From positions 1,803,501-1,867,500 of the forward strand of contig NZ_CP014167.1 of NCBI RefSeq assembly GCF_001685395.1: a DNA stretch of 64,000 nucleotides. The letters are read 5' to 3'. The notes under the pieces were generated by a model that saw only the letters and a list, made by a program, of their open reading frames with translations, had not been told where the DNA came from and made no database searches. The number at the start of each line of letters is the position of its first letter. The stretch's first letter is position 1. Origin of the DNA: Paenibacillus yonginensis. Its GTDB lineage: Bacteria; Bacillota; Bacilli; Paenibacillales; Paenibacillaceae. The position numbers were made by a program, and so were the translations under genes. Shown in pieces: positions 8,208 to 16,318 of the stretch.

Positions 8208-9479
8208 TCAGCCCCCTTGAGGCAGCCGGATTGCGGTCACCAGCTGACCAGCTTTAACGCCGGTGGAGGTCGGCGGTATGACGATCAGCACCTCGCTGTC
8301 CTTGATCGTAATCATAACGCCCGATTCGTCAAGCTTGGCCGGATGTACAAACACTTTGCCTTCTTTAAACTGCAGACTCCCGCGTACAAACCGTGTAAAG
8401 TTATTGATCTTGTCATAATCCTGGCCAAGCACCGCCTCCATATGCGGCAGATAAGGATCCGGCGCGCCAAGCATGCCGCGGATGGCCGGCCGGGCAAACA
8501 GCTCAAATCCGACGAAACAGGCGCCTGGATTGCCGGATAACGCAAACAGCAGCTTGTCCTTATAAACGGCCGCCGTTGTGACGCTGCCCGGCCGCATGGC
8601 GACCTTGTTGAACAGCAGATTCAAGCTGCCCCCCTGCACCAGATCGGCCATAATATCATAATCGCCGACGGATACCCCGCCGGTTGTGATGACGATATCA
8701 TATTCCTCAAGCGCCTTCATGACCCGCTGCTTGGCGAGCTGAAGATCGTCTGCGATGGCTTCCAGAATATAAGGCTCTCCGCCTGCATCCTGAACTTGGC
8801 AGGCCAGCGTATAGGTATTGCTGTTGCGAATCCGTCCATCCTGCAGGGGTTCTTCGACCCGCAGCAGCTCCGAGCCGGTCGAGCAGATGGCTACACGGGG
8901 CCTGCGGCGGACCTGCACCTGATGATAACCAAAGGTAGCCAGCACCGTAGTTTCCCCGGCGGAGATCATCCGGCCTGCTTCCAGCAGCAGATCTTCGGCT
9001 TGAAGCTCGCGGCCGACAGGCGTCAGGTTGGTTCCGGCGGATATCTCCCTTTTTAACGTCATCCAGGTACGCCCGTCCTGTTCCTGCTTCTCCGTCATTT
9101 CCAGCATCACTACGGCATCGGCTTCATCCGGCACCTTGGCGCCAGTCATAATGCGGGCAGCCGTGCCTGGCCGGAGCGGGACGTTTGGCAGCGAGCCTGC
9201 CGGCACTGCGTCGATCACCTCAAACGTGATCGGCTGGTCCGTAGAGGCCCCTCGCGTATCCTCACTGCGCAGCGCATAACCGTCCATGCCCGAACGGCGG
9301 AAATGAGGGTACGGATGGGGAGCGCGGACTGACTCGGCCAGAAACCGCCCCCTTGCCTCTGTCAATGGAACCTGCTCCGTGCCGAGCTGCTTCACGTAAG
9401 GCATGATCAGCTGTTGGGCCTGCTCCGGCTGCACGGCGCTTCGTTTAAATTTAGGGTTCTGCATAGGATCCTTGTTCAT
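8208..9479 (-). CDS. moeA: Molybdopterin molybdenumtransferase MoeA
   Basis: The 423-residue protein inserts molybdate into adenylylated molybdopterin. Visible family features are FRRSGMDGYALR near the N-terminus, the MPT-binding motif TGGVSVGDYD, ICSTGSELL and the ALSGNPGACFVGFELF segment near the C-terminus. The start ATG at 9479 follows AAAGGA. It is the first gene of the moeA-mobB pair, and no other molybdopterin genes are in the window. A candidate promoter lies at 9548-9576. Confidence 0.92.
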   Translation of the reverse strand: MNKDPMQNPKFKRSAVQPEQAQQLIMPYVKQLGTEQVPLTEARGRFLAESVRAPHPYPHFRRSGMDGYALRSEDTRGASTDQPITFEVIDAVPAGSLPNVPLRPGTAARIMTGAKVPDEADAVVMLEMTEKQEQDGRTWMTLKREISAGTNLTPVGRELQAEDLLLEAGRMISAGETTVLATFGYHQVQVRRRPRVAICSTGSELLRVEEPLQDGRIRNSNTYTLACQVQDAGGEPYILEAIADDLQLAKQRVMKALEEYDIVITTGGVSVGDYDIMADLVQGGSLNLLFNKVAMRPGSVTTAAVYKDKLLFALSGNPGACFVGFELFARPAIRGMLGAPDPYLPHMEAVLGQDYDKINNFTRFVRGSLQFKEGKVFVHPAKLDESGVMITIKDSEVLIVIPPTSTGVKAGQLVTAIRLPQGG

Positions 9480-9547
9480 GGGAAAATCCTTTCTCTTTAA
9501 CGCTTCTAGGCTTGCTCTTCTCGACTTAAGAAGAAGGCTTTACTCTT

Positions 9548-9597
9548 ATCGTAGGGGGATTAACCAGCAATTGCAAATAAAAAGCGCTTCTGCGCAT
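9548..9597 (-). promoter_or_regulatory. Compact terminator-promoter junction between the LpdD-like gene and moeA
   Basis: On the minus strand a small GCGC-AGAA-GCGC hairpin (9584-9595) is followed by TTTTTATTT, which could end the pyrKD transcript. Immediately after it TTGCAA and TACGAT, 17 bases apart (9571-9576 and 9548-9553), could form the moeA promoter. Both elements are modest matches. Confidence 0.35.
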
Positions 9598-9625
9598 AAA
9601 AAGCTGTACGAATGACTGGTTTTGT

Positions 9626-9967
9626 CTATCCATTTGCGCTTTTTATTTCGGCTATATAGCTGTCAACCATCCGCTCCGTTCTGCGGCTGATCTCTTCGAT
9701 CTCCTCCGGCTTCAACCCGTCGTAGTGTATCCCCATCACGACTACGGCCGTAACTCCCAGCTGCCTGCTGATTTGATCAGCCAAACCATCCGTCAGCAGA
9801 TGCTCCTTATGGCCCGGAACAGCCGCGGTGTACGTTTCTATAGCTCCATTCGCAGCCGGAAAAGAAGTGGAAGCTGCGCCCACATGCGCGGCTCCCCCGG
9901 TAATTACAATCAGGTGATCCAGACCCAGCCGGATCGCCTTCAGTTCCAGATCGTCAAACGTTCCCAT
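9626..9967 (-). CDS. LpdD-like small protein (prenylated-flavin chaperone-like fold)
   Basis: The 113-residue protein reads HLIVITGGAAHVGAASTSFP, then VPGHKEHLLTDGLA and AVVVMGIHYDGLKPEEIEEI. These match, from memory, the small LpdD-like family (also described as PAC4-like chaperone folds), whose namesake accompanies UbiD-type gallate decarboxylase. The ATG at 9967 follows AAGGGGG with good spacing; an in-frame extension to 10003 lacks a ribosome site. It begins 36 bases after the pyrD stop and is probably the third gene of the pyrK-pyrD operon, even though no UbiD or UbiX gene is present. Its real role here is unknown. Confidence 0.62.
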   Translation of the reverse strand: MGTFDDLELKAIRLGLDHLIVITGGAAHVGAASTSFPAANGAIETYTAAVPGHKEHLLTDGLADQISRQLGVTAVVVMGIHYDGLKPEEIEEISRRTERMVDSYIAEIKSANG

Positions 9968-10003
9968 AACGAATCCCCCTTGTTGATGTATGGCAGCGAA
10001 CAA

Positions 10004-10936
10004 TTAAAGGATGCCGCGGATCTCCGTGAGCGATTGAATCCCTTCCCGGCGCATAAAGGCTTCCAGCCCGGCTGTCAGCTCTTCACCTGCCCGCAGGTTT
10101 ACGAAATTGTGGGTGCCGATTTGAACGGTCTCCGCACCGGCCATAATAAACTCAATCATATCTTCAGCCGAGCTGATTCCGCCCATGCCCATCACCGGGA
10201 TCGACACCGCCTTGCACACCTCATGCACCATTCGCAGCGCAATCGGTTTGATGGCGGGTCCTGACAAGCCGGCGTATAAATTTTCAAAAACGCTGCTCCG
10301 CTTGTGAATATCAATTTTCATAGCGGAGAAGGTGTTCACCAAGGAAAGCCCGTCCGCTCCTTCTTCCTCGCACATCACCGCCATCCCCACCAGATCCCGG
10401 GCATTGGGCGAAAGCTTGACCACCAGCGGCAGCGTGGTTGCCCGGCGAACCCGCATCACCACCTCGCGTGCCGTCTCGACATGAATGCCGTAAGCCATAC
10501 CGCCTTCCTTGACATTCGGACAGGAAATATTCAGCTCGATCATGTCATACGCCTTCTGACCGGCAGCCTTCCCGCTCAAAGAGAACTGCTCCAGCAGCTG
10601 CGCGCCTTCCTCATATTCTGCTATGGAGTGGCCGCCTAAATTGACGATTCTGACGGTATCCAGCTGCTGCCAATAAGGGACTTCCTTAGACAAGAAACGC
10701 CGGATGCCCGGGTTCTCCAACCCTACGCTGTTCAGCATACCCGAGGCCGTCTCCCACACCCGCAGACCCAGGTTTCCTTCTTTGGGATGCAGCGTCAAAC
10801 CTTTGCCGGACAAGCCGCCAAGCTTGTTCAGATCGTAATAACGGGCATACTCGCGGCCAAAACCAAATGTACCGGACGCCATCACAACCGGATTCTTGAA
10901 CACGACGTCAGCGATTCGGCAGGTTGTATCGATCAT
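10004..10936 (-). CDS. pyrD: Dihydroorotate dehydrogenase B, catalytic subunit
   Basis: This 310-residue class 1B enzyme oxidises dihydroorotate to orotate in pyrimidine synthesis, using FMN and passing electrons to PyrK. Conserved segments include [13 protein letters not shown] at the N-terminus, [22 protein letters not shown] (FMN phosphate/Lys region) and the C-terminal [22 protein letters not shown]. Its start overlaps the pyrK stop by 4 bases (ATGA), showing translational coupling. The pair lies apart from other pyr genes in this window. Confidence 0.95.
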   Translation of the reverse strand: MIDTTCRIADVVFKNPVVMASGTFGFGREYARYYDLNKLGGLSGKGLTLHPKEGNLGLRVWETASGMLNSVGLENPGIRRFLSKEVPYWQQLDTVRIVNLGGHSIAEYEEGAQLLEQFSLSGKAAGQKAYDMIELNISCPNVKEGGMAYGIHVETAREVVMRVRRATTLPLVVKLSPNARDLVGMAVMCEEEGADGLSLVNTFSAMKIDIHKRSSVFENLYAGLSGPAIKPIALRMVHEVCKAVSIPVMGMGGISSAEDMIEFIMAGAETVQIGTHNFVNLRAGEELTAGLEAFMRREGIQSLTEIRGIL

Positions 10937-11631
10937 TCAAACACCACCTCCTCCACCGGAAAAATCGGGCCATCCGCGCAGGATTTCCTGCGTCCCCCGC
11001 TCGTGCGGATGCTGCAAACCAAACAGGCGCCTATGCCGCAGGCCATCCGGTTTTCCATAGACACATAAACCTTGCCGGTGTTCCCTGATGAAGCGTTCAG
11101 CCGCTGCATCGCCAGCATCATCGGCTGAGGACCGCAGACCCAAACCTGATCATACGAAGATAAATCGATCCGATCTGTAATAAAACCGCCGACATCAACA
11201 ATGACGCGGGAGCTTAAGCGTTCAAATTCCTGAACGAGGTAAGCTTCGCGGCTAAAGCCCAAATAAATGTCGGCCCCCGGCCATTGTTTAAGCGCATAAT
11301 AAAACGGGGCGATTCCGATCCCGCCGCCAACAAAAGCCATTTGTCCGGAGGGTTCCGGGAAGCCGTTGCCCAGCGGCCCTTCAATCCCGATTTCGTCGCC
11401 GGGGCGCAGTCCGGCAAGCCGTTTTGTTCCTTCCCCAACTACCTGATACAGGAATTGGACCCGGTCCTCCTCCACGTTGAAGATGCTGATTGGCCGAGAC
11501 AGCAGAGGTGAGGCGTTCTTGCTTCTCAGCATATAAAATTGACCCGGTCTGCCTCCCATACCGGATTGCACGGTCATACGAAAGATCCCGGAGCTTATCT
11601 GAATATTGTTCATAACCAACGCAGCAGCCAT
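10933..11631 (-). CDS. pyrK: Dihydroorotate dehydrogenase B, electron-transfer subunit
   Basis: The 232-residue FAD and 2Fe-2S protein of the ferredoxin-NADP reductase superfamily links PyrD to NAD+. Visible are the FAD site [14 protein letters not shown], the nucleotide-binding [13 protein letters not shown], the CGPQPMM motif and a C-terminal iron-sulfur site with Cys in [13 protein letters not shown] and KSCADGP. The ATG follows AAAGGAGG. It is the first gene of pyrK-pyrD-(LpdD-like). The divergent region upstream contains a perfect CRP/FNR-type site and two CCGG-centred palindromes. Confidence 0.95.
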   Translation of the reverse strand: MAAALVMNNIQISSGIFRMTVQSGMGGRPGQFYMLRSKNASPLLSRPISIFNVEEDRVQFLYQVVGEGTKRLAGLRPGDEIGIEGPLGNGFPEPSGQMAFVGGGIGIAPFYYALKQWPGADIYLGFSREAYLVQEFERLSSRVIVDVGGFITDRIDLSSYDQVWVCGPQPMMLAMQRLNASSGNTGKVYVSMENRMACGIGACLVCSIRTSGGRRKSCADGPIFPVEEVVFE

Positions 11632-11710
11632 AATTTCCTCCTTTGGTCAGATGCCTGTGACTTTTTGCTCTTGCCTTTGTTTAAAGATGCCTGTTTTATC
11701 CGGGTTATTC

Positions 11711-11726
11711 TGTGAATGATGTCACA
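11711..11726. promoter_or_regulatory. Perfect TGTGA-N6-TCACA (CRP/FNR-family) site
   Basis: The 16-base palindrome TGTGAATGATGTCACA has the half-sites recognised by Bacillus Fnr and related regulators. It lies in the divergent region, 80 bases upstream of pyrK and 86 bases upstream of the deacetylase gene. Which gene it controls is not decided by position. Confidence 0.5.
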
Positions 11727-11745
11727 AGCAACTGGCATAACCACT

Positions 11746-11759
11746 ATTATCCGGATAAT
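11746..11759. promoter_or_regulatory. Perfect 14-base palindrome ATTATCCGGATAAT
   Basis: A similar, imperfect copy (TATCCGGGTTATT) lies at about 11699-11711. Two related CCGG-centred sites about 48 bases apart in a divergent promoter region suggest an operator pair. The regulator is unknown. Confidence 0.35.
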
Positions 11760-11811
11760 TATTGGAGAAAAGGGCATACCAACACTAACCGAACAATAGG
11801 AGGAATAGGCC

Positions 11812-12648
11812 ATGCCGAACCGCACCCGTTATAAAGCCATTATGCTCCTGATGTTATTGTGCTTTATTGCCGTACCCGTCTCCGGCCAAGAACCTTCAAA
11901 GGAACCTAAACAGAAGCAGGACGCTCCTTCCTTTCATCAAAATGAAGTACATACGTTGTCCCTCTCCGAATTAAGACGCAAATACGCCGACACCTTTAAA
12001 TTCAAAGGCTCGCGCGCAGCCAAACAAATCGCTTTGACGTTTGACGATGTGCCGGATCCGCGGTTCACCCCGCAGGTGTTAAAGGTACTTAAGGAAAAAC
12101 AGGTCAAAGCTACCTTCTTTGTCGTCGGCAGCCGGGCCAAAAAACACCCCGGACTCATCCGGATCATCCAGAAACAAGGCCATGCAATCGGCAATCATTC
12201 GTACAGCCATCCTGTTCTCAAAAACTTGAGCATGCGGGAATTTAAACTCGAGATCGAACGAACCGAATATGTGCTGGAACAGATCACCGGCAAGAAGCCG
12301 CTGCTGATCCGGCCTCCCTATGGTGAAGTGAATGAGGAGCAGGTGAGATGGGCTAGGCACGGCCGTTACAAAATCGTTAATTGGAACGTGGATTCCCAGG
12401 ACTGGAAAGGAATCAGCAAAGAGGAAGTCATACGCAACGTCCTTGATCATGCCGGTCCCGGCTCGATTATCCTGCAGCATGCAGGAGGCGGCGTCGGCTC
12501 CGACTTGAGCGGCACAATCGAAGCCCTGCCGGTCATCATCGACGAGCTCAAGGCCCGCGGATACCGGTTTGTAACGGTTCCCGAGCTGCTTCATACCCCG
12601 GAATACAGGGCTTCTAAAGCTTCTATGCCTTATCCCTTCAGGCTCTGA
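11812..12648 (+). CDS. Secreted polysaccharide deacetylase (NodB homology, CE4)
   Basis: The 278-residue protein has a basic N-terminus and hydrophobic core (11-24), so a signal peptide or anchor. The NodB domain follows with motif 1 TFDDVPDP (76-83; usual TFDDG replaced by TFDDV), metal-binding HSYSH (129-133), motif 3 RPPYGE, motif 4 WNVDSQDW and motif 5 IILQHAGGG. The family removes acetyl groups from peptidoglycan, chitin or other wall glycans, so it acts outside the membrane. The ATG follows AGGAGG with 8-base spacing. It is transcribed alone, divergent from pyrK. Confidence 0.9.
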   Translation: MPNRTRYKAIMLLMLLCFIAVPVSGQEPSKEPKQKQDAPSFHQNEVHTLSLSELRRKYADTFKFKGSRAAKQIALTFDDVPDPRFTPQVLKVLKEKQVKATFFVVGSRAKKHPGLIRIIQKQGHAIGNHSYSHPVLKNLSMREFKLEIERTEYVLEQITGKKPLLIRPPYGEVNEEQVRWARHGRYKIVNWNVDSQDWKGISKEEVIRNVLDHAGPGSIILQHAGGGVGSDLSGTIEALPVIIDELKARGYRFVTVPELLHTPEYRASKASMPYPFRL

Positions 12649-12679
12649 TTCTCTGATCATAGCCGTCTCAACACAAATA

Positions 12680-12725
12680 GGGTCAAACCGGTACACTACC
12701 ACCGGTTTGACCCTGTTTATTTTTC
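12680..12725. terminator. Bidirectional terminator
   Basis: A perfect 13-bp stem (12680-12692 with 12701-12713) has an 8-base loop. TGTTTATTTTT follows on the plus strand and a T-rich tract on the minus strand. It separates the convergent deacetylase and LysM-3D genes. Confidence 0.85.
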
Positions 12726-12752
12726 CTAATTCAATAAGTTTGAGGCCATCGT

Positions 12753-13457
12753 TTAATTCAGCACATACAGCTTGATATCCTGAATGCCGAACTGGCTGAC
12801 CGCATTTTGGGAGCCCGGTACAAAAATATCAATCCGGTTCCCTTTAATCGCGCTGCCCTGATCGGTAGCCGTCGCTACAAAAGCCTGTTTAGGCAGGAAT
12901 CCGGCAAACTCATGACCGGTAACCAGCACTTTAGTTCCCATTGGGATTACGTTTGGATCTACGGCGATCGTTCCCAAGGCGAGCGGGTTGCCAAAATAAT
13001 CGACTGCGCCCCATTTGCCATTCTCATCTGCAGAGGAAGAATAGGCTGTTGCTTTTACGTCAATCGTTTTGGAATAGTTGAAGGTTTTGCCCCAGGCCTG
13101 TACTACTTTGCTGTCAGACATCACTTTAAGCGCGTTGGCATCGGCGCTGATCGCCTTGCTTGCCGCAGCAGCGGAAGTTTTTGGAGTCGAGGCCGCCTTC
13201 AGCTGGCCGGGAATGGTCAATTTCAAGCCTGCATAGATATTGGTAGGTTTAACAGAAGGATTCGCGCTCATCAGAGCCGATACCGTGGTTCCGTAACGTT
13301 GGGACAAGAGATAAAAGGTGTCGCCTTCTTTGGCCGTATAATTGGCTGCGAAAGCGGCCGGCACAAACTGCAGGGAAAGCGAAAGACCCAGCACCAATGC
13401 GGCTGTTTTTCCGATTAAAGATTTCCGTTTACTCGTAAATACAGATTTGATAGTCAT
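12753..13457 (-). CDS. LysM and 3D domain cell-wall protein
   Basis: The 234-residue secreted protein has a signal peptide ending AAFA-AN (about 38), one LysM domain (YTAKEGDTFYLLSQRYG to LKLTIPG, about 40-84), an Ala/Ser-rich linker and a C-terminal 3D domain. The 3D domain shows VKATAYSSSADENG, IAVDPNVIPMGTKV and ATDQGSAIKGNRIDIFV, with the three conserved aspartates. The fold is shared with MltA-like lytic enzymes and Bacillus YuiC, so peptidoglycan cleavage is likely, with LysM anchoring it to the wall. The ATG follows AAGGAGG. It is transcribed alone. Confidence 0.9.
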   Translation of the reverse strand: MTIKSVFTSKRKSLIGKTAALVLGLSLSLQFVPAAFAANYTAKEGDTFYLLSQRYGTTVSALMSANPSVKPTNIYAGLKLTIPGQLKAASTPKTSAAAASKAISADANALKVMSDSKVVQAWGKTFNYSKTIDVKATAYSSSADENGKWGAVDYFGNPLALGTIAVDPNVIPMGTKVLVTGHEFAGFLPKQAFVATATDQGSAIKGNRIDIFVPGSQNAVSQFGIQDIKLYVLN

Positions 13458-13569
13458 AGCTATGTATTTCCTCCTTAGTCAGCGGCCTCTAGCGGCCTGT
13501 TCTGGCTTCGTCAGTAAGACATAGACTAATATATCACAATTTTGTAACCTGTGAGCAAGCAATTGTTAC

Positions 13570-13609
13570 CATTTTGAAACATAAGAGACCCTCAATAGGG
13601 TCTCTTATG
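13570..13609 (-). terminator. Terminator after the amino-acid ABC operon
   Basis: A 13-bp perfect stem (13580-13592 with 13597-13609) has a CAAT loop and TTTCAAAAT downstream on the minus strand. It lies 90 bases beyond the ATPase gene stop. Confidence 0.7.
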
Positions 13610-13700
13610 GATTTTAACGAATATCCGCTTTAAAAGGTCTGTCTTTTGTTCTATGTTTTGTAACTATTTTTTAACCACTTGGCCTTCTGCCGTTTCCCGC

Positions 13701-14423
13701 TTACAGCACTTTACTAAGGAAATCGCGAGTCCGCTCCTGCTTGGGGCTGCCGAACAGTTCTTCCGGAGAGCCCTGCTCCAAAATAACGCCGCCATCCATA
13801 AACAGGATGCGATCTCCGACTTCACGCGCGAACCCCATTTCATGTGTCACGATGACCATGGTCATGCCTTTTTCAGCCAGGTTCTTCATCACATCCAGCA
13901 CTTCTCCGACCATTTCCGGATCCAGCGCCGAGGTTGGCTCGTCAAACAGCATAACATGCGGCTCCATAGCCAGTGCACGGGCGATCGCAATCCGCTGTTT
14001 CTGGCCGCCTGACAATTGGGAAGGATAAGCGTCCCGTTTATCCTCCAGCCCTACGGTTCTCAGCAGCTCCATCGCGTGGCGCTCCGCTTCGGCCGGGTCT
14101 TTCTTTTTCACTTTGACCGGAGCAAGTGTAATATTCTCAAGCACGGACTTATGAGGGAACAGGTTAAAATGCTGGAACACCATGCCCATCTTCTCGCGGG
14201 CTTTGTTGATGTCGTATTTCTTATCGGTAATCAGCTGGCCTTCAAACCGGATCTCCCCGGACGTCGGCACCTCCAGCAGGTTCAGGCAGCGCAGGAACGT
14301 GCTTTTGCCCGATCCGCTGGGACCAATCAGCACGACCACTTCCCCTTTGCCGATCTCCAGATCAATGCCTTTTAGAATGTGAAGCTGGCCGAAGTTTTTG
14401 GTTAATTGGTTAACGTTTATCAC
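13701..14423 (-). CDS. Amino-acid ABC transporter ATP-binding protein (GlnQ type)
   Basis: The 240-residue ATPase has Walker [14 protein letters not shown], the Q-loop [16 protein letters not shown], the signature LSGGQKQR, Walker [14 protein letters not shown] and the switch His in VIVTHEMG. The [14 protein letters not shown] and [12 protein letters not shown] segments mark the polar amino acid uptake (HisP/GlnQ) group. It overlaps the permease gene by 14 bases, so the two are translationally coupled. It is the last gene of the binding protein-permease-ATPase operon. Confidence 0.93.
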   Translation of the reverse strand: MINVNQLTKNFGQLHILKGIDLEIGKGEVVVLIGPSGSGKSTFLRCLNLLEVPTSGEIRFEGQLITDKKYDINKAREKMGMVFQHFNLFPHKSVLENITLAPVKVKKKDPAEAERHAMELLRTVGLEDKRDAYPSQLSGGQKQRIAIARALAMEPHVMLFDEPTSALDPEMVGEVLDVMKNLAEKGMTMVIVTHEMGFAREVGDRILFMDGGVILEQGSPEELFGSPKQERTRDFLSKVL

Positions 14424-15072
14424 GGTTACTCAGCTTCCTTTCAAGTTTATTGAGAATTTTGGACAAGGTGAAGGTCAAGATGAAATACATTAGTGCAGCA
14501 ACCAGGTAAGGTGTCATTCCGTCATAAGTAATCGTAATAATGGTGTTCGTTTGGTACATAATTTCGGCAAGACCGATCACATACACGATAGAAGACTCTT
14601 TAATAATCGTCACGAATTCATTGCCGATGGCCGGCAGAACACTCTTTAACGCCTGAGGCAAAATAATATATCGCATCGTCATGCCGCCCGACATCCCGAG
14701 GGAACGAGCCGCTTCCGTCTGCCCCTTGTCCACGCCTTGGATGCCTGCCCGGAAAATTTCCGCCAAATAAGCGGAACTGTTCAGAATGAGCGTGATTGAG
14801 CCCGATTCAAATGGAGTAAATTTGATATTAAAAGTTGTAGCCAATCCGTAATGGACGATAAACAGCTGCACGATCATCGGCGTACCCCGAAGAATTTCCA
14901 CCCATGCCGTCCCAATAAAACGCAGGATCGACCAGCGTGACATTCTGAGCAGCGAAATGAGGATACCCACAATAAAACCACCAACAACCGAAATGGCAGC
15001 CAAAAGGAGCGTAAATTCCAGCCCTTTAAGGAAGTAATCGCGGTAATCCCAAAAGATTTCAAATATTTTCAT
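14410..15072 (-). CDS. Amino-acid ABC transporter permease (HisM/GlnP type)
   Basis: The 220-residue membrane protein has about five helices and the cytoplasmic EAA loop ([20 protein letters not shown]), typical of polar amino acid permeases. [19 protein letters not shown] is also diagnostic. It presumably works as a homodimer, since no second permease gene is present. The ATG follows AAGGAAGGGAA. A hairpin with a T tract lies between it and the binding-protein gene upstream. Confidence 0.93.
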   Translation of the reverse strand: MKIFEIFWDYRDYFLKGLEFTLLLAAISVVGGFIVGILISLLRMSRWSILRFIGTAWVEILRGTPMIVQLFIVHYGLATTFNIKFTPFESGSITLILNSSAYLAEIFRAGIQGVDKGQTEAARSLGMSGGMTMRYIILPQALKSVLPAIGNEFVTIIKESSIVYVIGLAEIMYQTNTIITITYDGMTPYLVAALMYFILTFTLSKILNKLERKLSNRDKR

Positions 15073-15129
15073 CCGTTCCCTTCCTTCCTTTGTTTAAGAC
15101 AAATTTCCAAGCGGGATTCCGCTTCTCGC

Positions 15130-15166
15130 AAAAAAACAGAAAATAGCGTGGTCCCGCTATTTTCTG
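15130..15166 (-). terminator. Intra-operon terminator-like hairpin between binding protein and permease
   Basis: A perfect 12-bp stem (15155-15166 with 15137-15148) is followed by seven T residues on the minus strand. It should stop most transcripts after the binding-protein gene or protect their 3' end, giving more binding protein than permease and ATPase. Confidence 0.8.
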
Positions 15167-15195
15167 CAGTTTTTGATCCTACAACCTATTAGCGA

Positions 15196-16077
15196 TTAAT
15201 TGCTTTGCTGATCGGCAATTTCATTGGCATCAGTGACGAACTGATCGATCTTGCCTGCTTGTTTCAGACGATCAAGCGTGGCATTCACTTTGGTCATCAA
15301 GTCGCCATTGCCTTTCTTCACTCCGATTACATAACCGTCCTCTTCCGTCGTTGGTTTAGCGGATGTAATCGCCAGGCCTTCAACCTTCTTCAGATAAGAT
15401 TCGGCTACCGGAGTTTCAATAATAGCCGCATCCACGCGTCCGGACTTAAGCTGCATAATAATGTCGGAGATTTTGGCCAGGGAGGTCAGCTTGGCTCCTT
15501 TGATTCCTTTACCGATGTCTTCTTGGATCGAACCGGTTTGCACACCGATCGTTTTGCCTTCCAGCGATTCCATCGTAGCATATTTGTCTTGGCTGCTTTC
15601 AGGAACTACGATCGACTGTTCGGCCTGATAATAAATGTTAGACAGGTCTACCTGCTTGGCACGTTCCGGTTTAGGACTGAGACCCGAAATGACCAGATCT
15701 ACACGTCCGCTGCTCAGCTCATTCAGGAGGGAGGAGAACTGCATATCTTTAATTTCAAGCTCTTTCCCCATATCCTTGGCAATTTCGTTCGCAATATCAA
15801 TGTCAATACCTACGATCTGGTCATTGCCATCCGAACCTTTAATGTGAAATTCAAACGGCGGATAGTCTGCACTAGTACCGAGAATCAGCTTTCCACCGCT
15901 GCTGTCGCCTGTAGTATTGCCGGCGCTTTCGGCCGGGGCCGTGCTGGCATTGCCGCTTCCTGTATTCGTGCTGGCTCCTGCGCCAGAGTTGTTGTTATTT
16001 TGTCCGCAAGCCGCAAGCATCATTGTGGTCAGCAACAGGCAGATCGTGAGGAATCCCCATTTTTTCTTCATGTTCAT
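15196..16077 (-). CDS. Amino-acid ABC transporter substrate-binding lipoprotein
   Basis: The 293-residue lipoprotein has a signal with lipobox MLAAC (Cys24), then an Asn/Gly/Ser/Thr linker and a family 3 solute-binding domain. The domain begins LILGTSADYPPFEFH and contains GIDIDIANEIAKDMGKELEI, LVISGLSPKPERA and GKTIGVQTGSIQEDIG. It binds a polar amino acid (family-level statement; the exact one is not readable) and feeds the permease and ATPase encoded downstream. The ATG follows AGGAG at 5-base spacing. A good promoter overlapped by an inverted repeat lies at 16140-16168, about 60 bases upstream. Confidence 0.93.
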   Translation of the reverse strand: MNMKKKWGFLTICLLLTTMMLAACGQNNNNSGAGASTNTGSGNASTAPAESAGNTTGDSSGGKLILGTSADYPPFEFHIKGSDGNDQIVGIDIDIANEIAKDMGKELEIKDMQFSSLLNELSSGRVDLVISGLSPKPERAKQVDLSNIYYQAEQSIVVPESSQDKYATMESLEGKTIGVQTGSIQEDIGKGIKGAKLTSLAKISDIIMQLKSGRVDAAIIETPVAESYLKKVEGLAITSAKPTTEEDGYVIGVKKGNGDLMTKVNATLDRLKQAGKIDQFVTDANEIADQQSN

Positions 16078-16139
16078 CTTCTCTCCTAATCATTGATTTA
16101 AATCCCAGAACACCTTCGTTGTTCTGTACGGCAGGACTA

Positions 16140-16168
16140 ATTATAGGACAAGTTGCATAGTTATGCAA
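16140..16168 (-). promoter_or_regulatory. Promoter and overlapping palindromic operator of the amino-acid ABC operon
   Basis: On the minus strand TTGCAT and TATAAT (perfect -10) are 17 bases apart. The -35 lies inside the inverted repeat TTGCATAACTATGCAA (16153-16168, 7-bp arms). A related half-site, TTTGCATAAAAT, lies just upstream. A repressor bound here would block RNA polymerase. The repeat resembles an ARG box with one symmetrical base change in each arm. Confidence 0.6.
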
Positions 16169-16318
16169 AGGATTTTATGCAAATAAATTTCACATTTTCA
16201 TGTCAAGTTACATTCTATGGAAAAGAACGGTTGAAATATGCCTTGAAAAACTTGAAAATTTGTTTCAATCTGCCCTTTTCCTGGTTAATAAATGGCTACT
16301 CTGACTGGAGGTGATCAG

